DNA from: Caulobacter flavus | GTDB lineage: Bacteria > Pseudomonadota > Alphaproteobacteria > Caulobacterales > Caulobacteraceae | Assembly (NCBI RefSeq): GCF_003722335.1 | Contig: NZ_CP026100.1 | Span: forward strand, 1,524,001 to 1,588,000 | Reading direction: 5' to 3' | Length of the DNA stretch: 64,000 bases | Shown here: piece by piece, positions 7,849 through 16,431 of the stretch | Layout of the letters: every line of letters begins with the position of its first letter | Position numbering within the stretch: position 1 is the stretch's first letter | Made by a program: the position numbers and the translations under genes | Notes under the pieces: model-generated | The model's database searches: none | Told to the model about the DNA's origin: nothing | What the model saw: the letters and a program-made list of their open reading frames with translations, nothing else

Positions 7849-10425
7849 TTGACGTCCGAAAACCCGCCCGTCGATCTCACCAACTGCGACCGCGAGCCGA
7901 TCCATATCCTGGGCGCCATCCAGCCCATCGGCTTCCTGATCGCCCTGACCGCCGACTGGCTGGTGGCGCGGGCCTCGACCAACGTCGCCCAGTTCATCGG
8001 CTTCGAACCGGACGAGCTCTTCGGCAAGCCGCTGTTCGAGCTGTTCGTCCCCAAGGCGGTGCACGACCTGCGCAACCGCTCGACCCTGCTGCGCGGCCCC
8101 GACGCGGTCGAGCGCATCTTCGACCTGGAACTGGTGGCCGGCCGTCCGAACTTCGACGTCGCCCTGCATTTCTCCGGCGGCCAGATCGTCATCGAGGCCG
8201 AACCGGCCTCGGGCGAGCACGGCGACGCCACCGGCATGGTGCGCTCGATGATCGCCCGCCTGGACGGGGCGACCGAGTTTTCCGCCTTCTATCGCGAGGG
8301 CGCCCGCCAGGTGCGGGCGCTGATCGAGTTCGACCGGGTGATGGTCTACCGCTTCGCCGCCGACGGCTCGGGCGAGGTGGTCGCCGAGGCCGTGCGTTCG
8401 GGCATCGGCTCGTTCATGGGCCTGCGCTATCCGGCCTCGGACATTCCGGTCCAGGCCCGGGAGCTCTATCGCCGCAACCTCCTGCGGGTGATCACCGACG
8501 TCAACGCCGAGCCCGTGCCGATCACGCCGCAGCGCGACCAGAGCGGCCAGCCGCTGGACCTGTCGCTGTCGGTGCTGCGCTCGGTCTCGCCGATCCACAT
8601 CGAGTATTTGAAGAACATGGGCGTGCAGGCGTCCCTGTCGATCTCGATCATCGTCGAGGGGCGGCTGTGGGGGCTGTTCGCCTGCCACCACTACTCGCCG
8701 CGCTGCCCCACCTTCGAGCGCCGCTCGGTTAGCGAGCTGTTCGCCCAGATGTTCTCGATGCGGCTGGAGAGCCGCGAGCGCCAGGAGACGGTCGAGTACG
8801 AGCGCCGGGCGCGCGACATCTCCGACCAACTGCTGGGGGCGGTGGCCTCGGACGAGACGCTGCTGAAGGATCCCGACTGGCTGGGCGACATCCTGACCAA
8901 CGCCATCCCCGCCGACGGTGTGGGCGTCTGGCTGGGCGGCAACTACGCCTTCTCGGGAACCGTGCCGCCGCTGGCCGACTTCCGCCGGATCGTCCGGGCG
9001 CTGAACGGCACCGCCGCCGGCAAGGTGTTCGCCACCGACCACATCGGCTCCCTGGTCGCAGAGGCCCATGCCTTCGCGTCCGACGCGGCGGGCCTGCTGG
9101 CGATCCCGATCTCGCGCTCGCCGCGCGACTACGTGGTGCTGTTCCGCAAGGAGCTGATCCACTCGGTGCGCTGGGCCGGCGACCCGCACAAGCCGGTGGA
9201 CTACGGGCCCAACGGGCCGCGCCTGACCCCGCGCGCCAGCTTCGCCGAATGGAAGGAACTGGTCGAGGGCAAGTCCCAGCCCTTCACGGGCTCGGAGGTG
9301 CGCGTCGCCGAGACCCTGCGCGCCACGCTGATCGAGGTGGTGCTGCGGCTGGCCGACGAGGCCTCGGCCGAGCGCCAGCAGGCCAGCGCCCGCCAGGAAC
9401 TGCTGATCGCCGAGCTGAACCACCGGGTGCGCAACATCCTGGGCCTGATCCGCGGCCTGATCCGCCAGTCGCTGCCGGCGGGCGGCGACATCGCCGAGTT
9501 CGTCAAGGTCGTCGACGGGCGCATCCACGCCCTGGCGCGCGCCCACAACCAGATCACCGACGACCACTGGGGACCCGCGCCGCTGCAGGCCCTGATCGAC
9601 GCCGAGGCGGCCGCCTTCGTCGACGAGCGCGACCGCATCGTCGTGCAGGGCGAGCCGGTGTCGCTCAATCCCCAGGCCTATTCGACCCTGGCGCTGGTCT
9701 TCCACGAGCTGGTGACCAACTCCAACAAGTACGGCGCGCTGTCGGCCGAGGGCGGGCAGGTGACGATCGGCTGGCATCGCAAGGCCGCCGGCGACCTGAC
9801 CGTCGAATGGCGCGAGGCCGGCGGCCCGCCGGTGGTCGCGCCGACCCGCAAGGGCTTCGGCACGACGATCATCGAGCGCTCGGTGCCCTACGACCTGGGC
9901 GGCGCGGTGAAGACCGACTACGACCCCAAGGGCTTCCACGCGGCCTTCACGATCCCGGCGCGCCACCTTTCGGAACCGCGCGCGGGCGGCGGGCCGCAGG
10001 CGATCAAGTATCCGCGTCCGGCGCCCGGCCACGCGCATCCGGCCCCGTCCAAGATCCTGCGCGGCCAGAACGTGCTGCTGGTCGAGGACAGCCTGATCAT
10101 CGCCCTGGACGCCGAGGACATCGCCAACCGCCTGGGCGCCGACGGCGTCACGACGGCCGCCACGGTGCAGGGCGCGCTCGACAGCATCGAGGCCAACCGT
10201 CCGACCGTGGCGGTGCTGGACATCAACCTGGGCGACCGCAACAGCTATCCCGTCGCCGATCGCCTGGCCGACCTGAAGGTGCCGTTCCTGTTCGCCACCG
10301 GCTATGGCGAGCAGGCCAACCTGCCGCAGAACCATCGCGGGCGGCTGGTGGTGCAGAAGCCCTACACGCTGGAGAACCTGGCCCGGGCGATGGACGCCTT
10401 GGGCGTGGGCCAGGGCGAGGGCTGA
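7849..10425 (+). CDS. Bacteriophytochrome with HWE histidine kinase and C-terminal receiver
   Basis: The 858-residue red or far-red photosensor has PAS (about 1-115) with bilin-attachment Cys13 in TNCDREPIHILGAIQPIG; GAF with YPASDIP (Pro195 onward) and the conserved His in SPIHIEYLKNMG; PHY with the tongue motif PRASF; an HWE kinase with phospho-acceptor His525 in LNHRVRNILG, FHELVTNSNKYGALS and the WRE element; and a receiver domain with phospho-acceptor Asp791 in AVLDINLG. The PAS motif usually reads IQPHG and here reads IQPIG. The start appears to be TTG at 7849, because the family N-terminus begins only a few residues before the Cys. No haem oxygenase or separate response regulator is adjacent. 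Confidence 0.92.
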   Translation: MTSENPPVDLTNCDREPIHILGAIQPIGFLIALTADWLVARASTNVAQFIGFEPDELFGKPLFELFVPKAVHDLRNRSTLLRGPDAVERIFDLELVAGRPNFDVALHFSGGQIVIEAEPASGEHGDATGMVRSMIARLDGATEFSAFYREGARQVRALIEFDRVMVYRFAADGSGEVVAEAVRSGIGSFMGLRYPASDIPVQARELYRRNLLRVITDVNAEPVPITPQRDQSGQPLDLSLSVLRSVSPIHIEYLKNMGVQASLSISIIVEGRLWGLFACHHYSPRCPTFERRSVSELFAQMFSMRLESRERQETVEYERRARDISDQLLGAVASDETLLKDPDWLGDILTNAIPADGVGVWLGGNYAFSGTVPPLADFRRIVRALNGTAAGKVFATDHIGSLVAEAHAFASDAAGLLAIPISRSPRDYVVLFRKELIHSVRWAGDPHKPVDYGPNGPRLTPRASFAEWKELVEGKSQPFTGSEVRVAETLRATLIEVVLRLADEASAERQQASARQELLIAELNHRVRNILGLIRGLIRQSLPAGGDIAEFVKVVDGRIHALARAHNQITDDHWGPAPLQALIDAEAAAFVDERDRIVVQGEPVSLNPQAYSTLALVFHELVTNSNKYGALSAEGGQVTIGWHRKAAGDLTVEWREAGGPPVVAPTRKGFGTTIIERSVPYDLGGAVKTDYDPKGFHAAFTIPARHLSEPRAGGGPQAIKYPRPAPGHAHPAPSKILRGQNVLLVEDSLIIALDAEDIANRLGADGVTTAATVQGALDSIEANRPTVAVLDINLGDRNSYPVADRLADLKVPFLFATGYGEQANLPQNHRGRLVVQKPYTLENLARAMDALGVGQGEG

Positions 10426-10439
10426 CGGCGCGAAAAGAA

Positions 10440-10469
10440 AAAGGACCCCGGCGAGAACCGGGGTCCTTT
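10440..10469. terminator. Bidirectional intrinsic terminator
   Basis: AAAGGACCCCGG pairs with CCGGGGTCCTTT over 12 bp around a 6-base loop. A-rich sequence on the left gives a T-run on the minus strand. It lies between the convergent bacteriophytochrome and TonB-receptor genes and can serve both. Confidence 0.85.
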
Positions 10470-10546
10470 CGAAGTGGCCGCTTCTGTCCGCTGGGGTTGG
10501 GGACCGAGAGGCGCGGGCGGCGGCCTTGTTGTCTCGCGGGGTCCGC

Positions 10547-12595
10547 TCAGCCCCAGGTCTGGCGCAGGCGGAAGTAGATGAACGGGTCGAAGTCGACGCG
10601 GCGGTCGTCGAGATAGGCGAAGTCGCCAGGCGCGCGGACCCGGCCCTCGAACACCTCGCGCCGGCGGTTGAGGCCGCGCCCGGTGAGGTTCTGGGCCTCG
10701 ACCCGCAGCGACAGGCCCTGGCGCGGCTTGACCTCGGCATAGGCCGTCAGCCAGGGCTCGATCTCGAAGCGGCTGACCTCGTTGAAGGCGTAGGAGGTCT
10801 CGACCTCGGCCGAGAACAGTTCCACGCCCCACTGCAGCTTGCGCTTGGGCAGGTCCTGCGAGAACCGCAGCTCGCCCTCGAAGGGCTCCTGGTCGCTGAT
10901 CCGGCGCTCGCGGCCGGTGATCGGGTCGACGACCTTCGACCGGGTCCAGATTCCCTTGCCGCGCAGCAGGCCGCCGGGGACCAAGCGCTCCAGCGGCAGG
11001 TTCACCGACAGCTCCAACTCGTCGCTGACGGCGTCGCCGATGTTGCCGGGCGCGTCGTACAGGCCGCCGGCCTTGTCGACCACCAGGATGCGGTCGGCGA
11101 CGTCGCTGATCTCCTTGTGGCGGCCGGTCAGCACCACGGCGCCGTCCTTGCCGAACTTGCGCTCCCAGGCCGCCTCGAACACCCAGGCGCGCTCGGGCAC
11201 CAGCTCGGCGCCGCCGGCCGTGTCGCGGCCGGTGGAGAAGGTGGTCGAGGAGACGAAGTCGGAGAAGTCGAGCTGGCCGACCTCGCGCTCGACGCGGCCG
11301 CGGAACTGGTCGTGGGCGGTGGGCGACCAGGTCGCCGACAGGCGCGGCTTGGGATAGGTGAACGACTTCTCCAGGTTGGTGTCGCCGGTCTGCGAGATGG
11401 TCGAGCGCTCCAGCCGCAGCGCGCCTTCCAGGGTCAGCTTGGCGTGGCCTCGCCAGGTGGCCACGCCGAAGGCCTCGCCGCGCTTTTCCTCGACCCGCAC
11501 GTTGGCGGCCGGCAGCACCTGGGGCGCGCCGTTGACCAGGTAGCCGATCTGGCTCTCCAGGAAGTTCACCGCGATCTCGCCGCCGCCCTCGAACGACAGG
11601 GTCGGGCTCAGGGTGTGGCGCAGGACGCCGCGGGCGATGCTCTCGCCGCTGTCGCGGGCCGAGGTGAAGCGGCCGGACTCGGCGGCGTCGGTGAAGGTGC
11701 TGGCGTAGTCGACGTGCTTGCGGCGCACCAGGCCGGTCAGCTCGACGCGCGACCTGGCCGTCAGGGCTTTTTCCCAGCCGAGGCCGACCTCGCCCTCCTC
11801 GCGGTCGTCGGCGTCGATCACCTTCAGGCGGTCGCCGCCGGCCTGGGACCCGGTCTGGGGCCCGGCCTGAGGAATGTCCTCCAGGCTCCAGTCGTAGACC
11901 TCGTGCTCGTAGACGGTGTTGACCGACAGCCGGCCGCCCAGCAGCGGGCGCTTGAGGTTGGCCTTGGCGGTCAGGCCGTCGCCGCCGCCGGTCTCGTCCA
12001 GCCACGAGGGGCTGACGGACCCGTTGGCGCGGCGCACGACCCTGGGGCCCTCGCCCGCGCCGTCGTCGACATAGCGGTAGGACAGCAGCGACCAGTCGAA
12101 GGCGTTGACGCCGTACTGGCGCGAGCCCTCGAAGCGCATGGCCGGCGTGGTGCGGCCGTCCTGCTGGAACGAGCTGGCCACGGCCAGCAGGGTCGAGCCC
12201 TTGGCGTCGGCGCGCAGCACCACGTTGGCCACGACGTTCTTGCCCTGCATGTCGATGCCGGGGGCGCCGCCGACGATGATCTCGACGCGGTCGACCTGGC
12301 TGGCCTGGATGCGGCGCAGGGCGTCTTCGAGGGACTCGCTCTTGGTGGCCGGGCGCTGGCCGCCGATCAGCACGTTGCCGGCCGCGCCGCCGAAGCCGCG
12401 CACGCTGTCGCCGCCGTCGAAGGTGAAGCCGGGCACGCGCACCACCATGTCGTAGGCCGACAAAGGCTGGCGCTCGGCGAAAAAGTCGGCGGGATAGCGG
12501 GTGACGCCCTCCGTCGAGGCGGCGACGACGGGAGCCTGCGCGGCCGCCTCGGGCGTGGCGGCCGCGAGGGCCGCGAAAAGCGATCCGAACTGCAT
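10547..12595 (-). CDS. TonB-dependent outer-membrane receptor
   Basis: The protein is 682 residues from the ATG at 12595. A signal peptide-like start (MQFGSLFAALAAATPEAAAQA) is followed by a plug domain (about 35-125: YDMVVRVPGFTF, VLIGGQRP, RVEIIVGGAPGIDMQGK), then a long beta-barrel ending in an aromatic-rich strand FIYFRLRQTWG. It lacks a clear N-terminal TonB box and is at the short end for these receptors. It belongs to the plug-plus-outer-membrane-beta-barrel group rather than a classical siderophore receptor, so its substrate is unknown. The start follows GGGGACGGAAAG. An in-frame ATG at 12637 would add an arginine-rich leader without secretion features. Confidence 0.85.
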   Translation of the reverse strand: MQFGSLFAALAAATPEAAAQAPVVAASTEGVTRYPADFFAERQPLSAYDMVVRVPGFTFDGGDSVRGFGGAAGNVLIGGQRPATKSESLEDALRRIQASQVDRVEIIVGGAPGIDMQGKNVVANVVLRADAKGSTLLAVASSFQQDGRTTPAMRFEGSRQYGVNAFDWSLLSYRYVDDGAGEGPRVVRRANGSVSPSWLDETGGGDGLTAKANLKRPLLGGRLSVNTVYEHEVYDWSLEDIPQAGPQTGSQAGGDRLKVIDADDREEGEVGLGWEKALTARSRVELTGLVRRKHVDYASTFTDAAESGRFTSARDSGESIARGVLRHTLSPTLSFEGGGEIAVNFLESQIGYLVNGAPQVLPAANVRVEEKRGEAFGVATWRGHAKLTLEGALRLERSTISQTGDTNLEKSFTYPKPRLSATWSPTAHDQFRGRVEREVGQLDFSDFVSSTTFSTGRDTAGGAELVPERAWVFEAAWERKFGKDGAVVLTGRHKEISDVADRILVVDKAGGLYDAPGNIGDAVSDELELSVNLPLERLVPGGLLRGKGIWTRSKVVDPITGRERRISDQEPFEGELRFSQDLPKRKLQWGVELFSAEVETSYAFNEVSRFEIEPWLTAYAEVKPRQGLSLRVEAQNLTGRGLNRRREVFEGRVRAPGDFAYLDDRRVDFDPFIYFRLRQTWG

Positions 12596-12704
12596 GTCTT
12601 TCCGTCCCCTGGCCCCCGCCAGTCGCGTGGCTGGCAAACTGGGCCGATGGCCCGCCGGAGGGAAAGTTACAAGCTTGAAATGTGGATTAAATAATGGACA
12701 TCAA

Positions 12705-12720
12705 TGGACGGATCCGTCCA
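12705..12720. promoter_or_regulatory. 16-bp perfect palindrome upstream of TonB receptor
   Basis: TGGACGGATCCGTCCA is an exact palindrome 110 bases upstream of the receptor start, in a locally AT-richer stretch (12660-12850). It has the size and symmetry of a dimeric repressor operator. No regulator gene is adjacent, so the protein is unknown. Confidence 0.4.
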
Positions 12721-12766
12721 GGTTTCAAGAAGCCTCCCCCGAAGGGGACTGTTGCGAAATTCGGAA

Positions 12767-12801
12767 CGTCGAAGAACAGACCAGAATCCGTTCGAGAACA
12801 G
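12767..12801. repeat. Imperfect direct repeats with 22-base spacing
   Basis: CGTCGAAGAACAG (12767) and CGTTCGAGAACAG (12789) match at 10 of 13 positions and start exactly 22 bases apart, about two helical turns. They lie 170-205 bases upstream of the TonB-receptor start and may be tandem activator sites. Confidence 0.4.
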
Positions 12802-12878
12802 TTCGGAATCAAAAGGGGAAAGTCGTTCTTGTTTTACCCCATTATGCAACGATCCCCCGAAGGGGGAGGATCCTGGGA

Positions 12879-14309
12879 TCAGATGTTCGTGCCGCCCACC
12901 GTCAGGCCGGTGATCTTCAGCGACGGCTGACCGACGCCGACGGGCACGCCCTGGCCGGCCTTGCCGCAGACGCCGATGCCGGGATCGAAGTCGAAGTCGT
13001 TGCCGATCATGGTCACGCGGGTCAGGGCGCTGGGACCGTCGCCGATCAGGGTGGCGCCCTTGACCGGGGCGGTGATCTTGCCGTCCTCGACGAGATAGGC
13101 CTCGGTGCACTGGAAGACGAACTTGCCGTTGGTGATGTCGACCTGCCCGCCGCCGAAGTTGGCGCAGTAGAGGCCCTTCTTCATCGAGGCGATCATCTCG
13201 GCCGGGTCGTCATTGCCCGCCAGCATGCCGGTGTTGGTCATGCGCGGCATCGGCATGTGGGCGTAGGACTGGCGTCGGCCGTTGCCGGTGGCGGCCATGC
13301 CCATCAGCCGGGCCGACATGCGGTCGTGCATGTAGCCCACCAGTATGCCGTCCTCGATCAGGATGGTGCGCTCGGTCGGGGTGCCTTCGTCGTCGATGGT
13401 CAGCGAGCCGCGGCGGCCGGGGATCGAGCCGTCGTCGAAGACGGTGACGCCCTTGGCGGCCACCCGCTCGCCGATGCGGCCCGAGAAGGCGCTGATGCCC
13501 TTGCGGTTGAAGTCGCCCTCCAGGCCGTGGCCGACAGCCTCGTGCAGCAGCACGCCGTTCCAGCCGGGGCCGAGCACCACGTCCATCTCGCCGGCCGGGC
13601 AGGCGACGGCGTCCAGATTGACCAGGGCCATGCGCAGGGCCTCGTCGACCTGGCCCTGCCACTTGTCGGGGCTGATCCAGGCCGAGAAGCCGGCGCGGCC
13701 GCCGGCGCCGGACGAGCCGGCCTCGCGCTTGCCGTCCTTTTCCACGGTGACCTGGACGTTCAGGCGCACCAGCGGGCGCACGTCGCGGATCAGCTTGCCG
13801 TCGGCGCGCAGGATCTCGACCACGCGGCGCTCGCCGGCCAGGCTGGCCAGCACCTGCACCACGCGCGGGTCGCGCTGGCGGGCGAAGGCGTCGATCTCCT
13901 GCAGCAGGGACACCTTGTCGGAGAAGGCGGGCGAGGAGACCGGGTCGTCCTCGCCGTACAGCTTTTCGTTGGTCGAGCGCGGGCCTTCGGCCGAGATCCC
14001 GGCATAGCCGCGCTTGGCCAGGCTGGCCGAGCCGGCGGCCCGGCCGATGGCGGCCTCGGAAATCTCCGAGGCGTGGGCGTAGCCGGCCGTCTCGCCGGCC
14101 ACCACGCGCAGGCCAAAGCCCTCGCCGCTGTCGTAGGAGGCGGTCTTCAGGCGGCCGTCGTCGAAGACGAAGGCCTCGCTCTCGGACCGCTCGAGGAACA
14201 GTTCGCCGTCGTCGGCCCCGGCCAGGGCCTCGCCGAGGATGGCGCGGGCGCGTTGCGGGTCGACGCCGGCGGCGTCCAGCAGGGAGGGGGCGGAGAGGGG
14301 AGCGGTCAT
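12879..14309 (-). CDS. tldD: TldD metallopeptidase subunit
   Basis: The 476-residue protein carries the zinc-binding HEAVGHGLEGDF (HExxxH) motif that distinguishes catalytic TldD from its partner PmbA/TldE. Other family landmarks are LERSESEAFVFDDGRLK near the N-terminus, GSIPGRRGSLTIDDEGTPTE, and the C-terminal NFGGGQVDI and CGKAGQGVPVGVGQPSLKI segments. TldD/TldE heterodimers degrade unfolded peptides and mature modified peptides such as microcin B17 and CcdA. The start at 14309 follows ACAGGA and matches the family. No pmbA is adjacent. It lies 56 bases downstream of the DUF2807 gene in the same direction. Confidence 0.93.
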   Translation of the reverse strand: MTAPLSAPSLLDAAGVDPQRARAILGEALAGADDGELFLERSESEAFVFDDGRLKTASYDSGEGFGLRVVAGETAGYAHASEISEAAIGRAAGSASLAKRGYAGISAEGPRSTNEKLYGEDDPVSSPAFSDKVSLLQEIDAFARQRDPRVVQVLASLAGERRVVEILRADGKLIRDVRPLVRLNVQVTVEKDGKREAGSSGAGGRAGFSAWISPDKWQGQVDEALRMALVNLDAVACPAGEMDVVLGPGWNGVLLHEAVGHGLEGDFNRKGISAFSGRIGERVAAKGVTVFDDGSIPGRRGSLTIDDEGTPTERTILIEDGILVGYMHDRMSARLMGMAATGNGRRQSYAHMPMPRMTNTGMLAGNDDPAEMIASMKKGLYCANFGGGQVDITNGKFVFQCTEAYLVEDGKITAPVKGATLIGDGPSALTRVTMIGNDFDFDPGIGVCGKAGQGVPVGVGQPSLKITGLTVGGTNI

Positions 14310-14365
14310 TCCTGTAAGGTAGGCGCTTGCAGGCCCCGCGTCATCTCCCTCCGCCCCCGGATCGC

Positions 14366-15163
14366 TCACCAGCTTTCGTTGATGTCGCCCGAGCCGGCGA
14401 TCGACTTGGACAGGCTGGCCGGACGCTCGGTCAGGGTCACGTCGCCGCTGCCGGCGATGTTGACGTCGGCCTCGCCCGTGGGGCCCAGCTTGGCCTCGCC
14501 GCTGCCGGCGATCGCGACCTTGGCGTCGGTGATCGTCAGGGCGGTCAGTTCGGCCTCGCCCGAGCCGGCGATCCTCAGGTCGACCTTGCCGGTCTTGCCC
14601 GAGGCGTAGGCCTCGCCGCTGCCGTTCAGGGTCAGCGCCAGGTCGGGCTGGTCGTAGGACTGGATGTCGAGGTCGCCCGAACCGTTGAGGGTGAACTTGC
14701 GCACGGCCGGGGCGGTGATGCGGATGACCAGGTCGTCGCGGTCGGCGAAGGTCTGCATCCCGTGGCGGTCGAACCGGAAGCCGCGGCCCTGGCCGTCGCC
14801 GTCGAAGTGCAGGCGCTCGCCGGTCAGCACCACGCGGCGGGCCAGGCCTTCGGGTCCCTCGACGGTGATCTCGGCCTTGTCGCCCTGGGTGAAGATCACG
14901 CGGGCGGGCAGGTCGACGCGCAGGGCGTCGCCGCCGGTCCAGGCGATCTGGCGGCTAGTGTTGGGGCCGTGGTCCTCGATCGTCACGTCGCCGTTGCGGC
15001 GGATGGTGACGCGGCCGTCGTCATCCTCGATGTGGATGTTGGCCGGAAAGCTCCAGCCGCCCTTCTTGACGAGGTCGCGGCCGCCGATGGCGAAGGCGGT
15101 TCCCAGGCAGGCCACGGCCAGGACGAAGCTGGCGACGGCGATGATGGTGAGGTTGCGGATCAT
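14366..15163 (-). CDS. DUF2807 (GIN) repeat protein, membrane-anchored
   Basis: The 265-residue protein has an N-terminal membrane or signal segment (IRNLTIIAVASFVLAVACLG), a beta-rich region, and a C-terminal repeat of about 20 residues with a GSG turn: LNGSGDLDI, LNGSGEAYA, IAGSGEAEL, IAGSGEAKL, IAGSGDVTL and IAGSGDINE. This is the right-handed beta-helix pattern of putative auto-transporter adhesin head GIN domains. It is the third gene of a padR-DUF1700-DUF2807 unit, 9 bases after the DUF1700 stop, and so is likely to be PadR-regulated. The biochemical function is unknown; an envelope location is inferred. Confidence 0.82.
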   Translation of the reverse strand: MIRNLTIIAVASFVLAVACLGTAFAIGGRDLVKKGGWSFPANIHIEDDDGRVTIRRNGDVTIEDHGPNTSRQIAWTGGDALRVDLPARVIFTQGDKAEITVEGPEGLARRVVLTGERLHFDGDGQGRGFRFDRHGMQTFADRDDLVIRITAPAVRKFTLNGSGDLDIQSYDQPDLALTLNGSGEAYASGKTGKVDLRIAGSGEAELTALTITDAKVAIAGSGEAKLGPTGEADVNIAGSGDVTLTERPASLSKSIAGSGDINESW

Positions 15164-15172
15164 GGCCAGGCC

Positions 15173-15739
15173 TCAGGCTTGCGGTTCGATGGCCGGCTTC
15201 AGCAGCCGGTAGTGGAGCCGGCCGTACCAGACCAGCAGATTGACCAGGCCCACGGTGACCAGGCCGGTGACGGCGCTGAGCGCGGTGGCCGCGGCCATCA
15301 GGCCGATGCCGCCGAGGATGGCGAAGGCGGGGCCGCCCGGCGGATCCATGAACGGTCCGGCCGAGAACACGAAGCCGCCCGCTACGAAGATGCCGATCCC
15401 GGCCATGAAGAAGCCGAACAGCGCCCCGATCACGCCCATCAGGATGGGCAACAGGATCAGGATGTCGATCGCGCCCAGGCCCAGCACCGCGAACACGGCG
15501 CCGGCGGCGGCCGAGGGGTTCTTGGTCTCTTCCCAGCGCTTGAGGCCGGCCTCGGCGCGCAGCTCGCGGGCCAGGCGGTCGGGGTCGCCGAGCGCGGCGG
15601 CGGTCTCGGCCTCGGTGCGGCCCGCGGCGAGGGCGTCGTCGAAGTGGGCCTCGTAGTCGGCCGCGGCGTCGGCGATGGTGGTGGCCGGCAGGCCGGCCAG
15701 GCCGCGCTTCAGACGGGTGACGAATTCGGCGCGGGTCAT
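15173..15739 (-). CDS. DUF1700 family membrane protein
   Basis: The 188-residue protein has an N-terminal helical region typical of DUF1700/HAAS proteins (MTRAEFVTRLKRGLAGLP, DYEAHFDDALAAGRTEAETAAALGDP, a recognisable 'alphabet' of helices of about 70 residues), followed by three or four membrane segments (about 78-185). The start overlaps the padR stop by four bases (ATGA), so the two are translationally coupled. DUF1700 proteins commonly pair with PadR repressors; the N-terminal helices are thought to interact with the regulator. Function is otherwise unknown. Confidence 0.82.
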   Translation of the reverse strand: MTRAEFVTRLKRGLAGLPATTIADAAADYEAHFDDALAAGRTEAETAAALGDPDRLARELRAEAGLKRWEETKNPSAAAGAVFAVLGLGAIDILILLPILMGVIGALFGFFMAGIGIFVAGGFVFSAGPFMDPPGGPAFAILGGIGLMAAATALSAVTGLVTVGLVNLLVWYGRLHYRLLKPAIEPQA

Positions 15740-16062
15740 GCGGCGGCTCCCAGGATGTCGTTCACGGCCTTGGCGAAGGCTTCCCATTCGCTCTTCTGGG
15801 CGGCGAAGCTTTCGCGGCCGGCCGTGGTGAGGCGGTAGTATTTGCGGGGCGGGCCGCTGGTCGACTCGACCAGATAGGTCTCGACCAGGCCGTCGGACTG
15901 CAGGCGCCGCATCAGTGGGTAGATGGTCCCCTCTCCCATGTCGATGTCCTTGGCCAGCTGGCTGGCGATCTCGTAGGCGTAGCTGTCGGCCTTCGACAGC
16001 AGGGCCAGCACGCACAGCGCCAGCACGCCTTTCTTCAGTTGGGTTTCGATGGCTTCAGGCAC
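15736..16062 (-). CDS. PadR family transcriptional regulator
   Basis: The 108-residue protein has the PadR winged helix: LKKGVLALCVLALLSKADSYAYEIASQL, then GEGTIYPLMRRLQSDGLVETYLVESTSGPPRKYYRLTTAGRE. The C-terminal helix is short, which matches PadR subfamily-2 proteins that accompany DUF1700 genes. It heads a three-gene unit (padR, DUF1700, DUF2807) and probably represses its own promoter in 16063-16150. The ligand is unknown. Confidence 0.9.
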   Translation of the reverse strand: MPEAIETQLKKGVLALCVLALLSKADSYAYEIASQLAKDIDMGEGTIYPLMRRLQSDGLVETYLVESTSGPPRKYYRLTTAGRESFAAQKSEWEAFAKAVNDILGAAA

Positions 16063-16431
16063 GGCTCTCGTTTCCTGTTGGTGAGAACCTTGTACGGCCA
16101 GGTAGTGTGTGATGCAAGGTAGCTGTTATTACAAGTTATCAATGTTCGAGGATCGACGTGATTCGCCTGTCGGTCGTGTGGATGAAATCGGCGAAGTTAT
16201 TGAGAATGCTTCGCAACTGACGCGATTCCCCTGCGCCAAGTGCGGTTTCGGGTGCTTGGCAACGGGGATTGAAGCGCGTAAGCACGCCTGCGACCGGCCG
16301 GCGCCGTGGGGGGAGTGCTTTCGACCGTTTCAAGTCGATTGCATAAGTCCGCGTAACCGGTCGTATTGTGCATCGGCGCGGGGACACGGCTGAGTAACAG
16401 CCGGTCACCGCCGTAACGGGCCGAGAGGGAA
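16063..16431. promoter_or_regulatory. Divergent promoter region of padR unit and ctaC
   Basis: This 369-base region between the divergent padR and ctaC starts has no convincing gene. An AT-richer patch at 16100-16150 and an ACCTTG/CAAGGT inverted repeat (16087-16092 with 16115-16120) lie on the padR side and could include a PadR operator. The ctaC side, about 16160-16431, holds its leader. I cannot assign -35 and -10 elements with confidence. Confidence 0.45.

Noticed and set aside
7792-10740. 982-codon open frame antisense to the bacteriophytochrome
   Set aside because: Composition is repetitive (R, G, H, D, Q) and no family is visible; the plus strand encodes a full multidomain protein.
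12694-12930. Short plus-strand frames upstream of the TonB receptor
   Set aside because: They overlap the end of tldD and the putative regulatory repeats and lack a ribosome site or recognisable sequence.
16109-16393. 94-codon frame in the padR-ctaC intergenic region
   Set aside because: Cysteine and arginine-scattered sequence with no ribosome site or family; more likely the promoter and leader region of ctaC.
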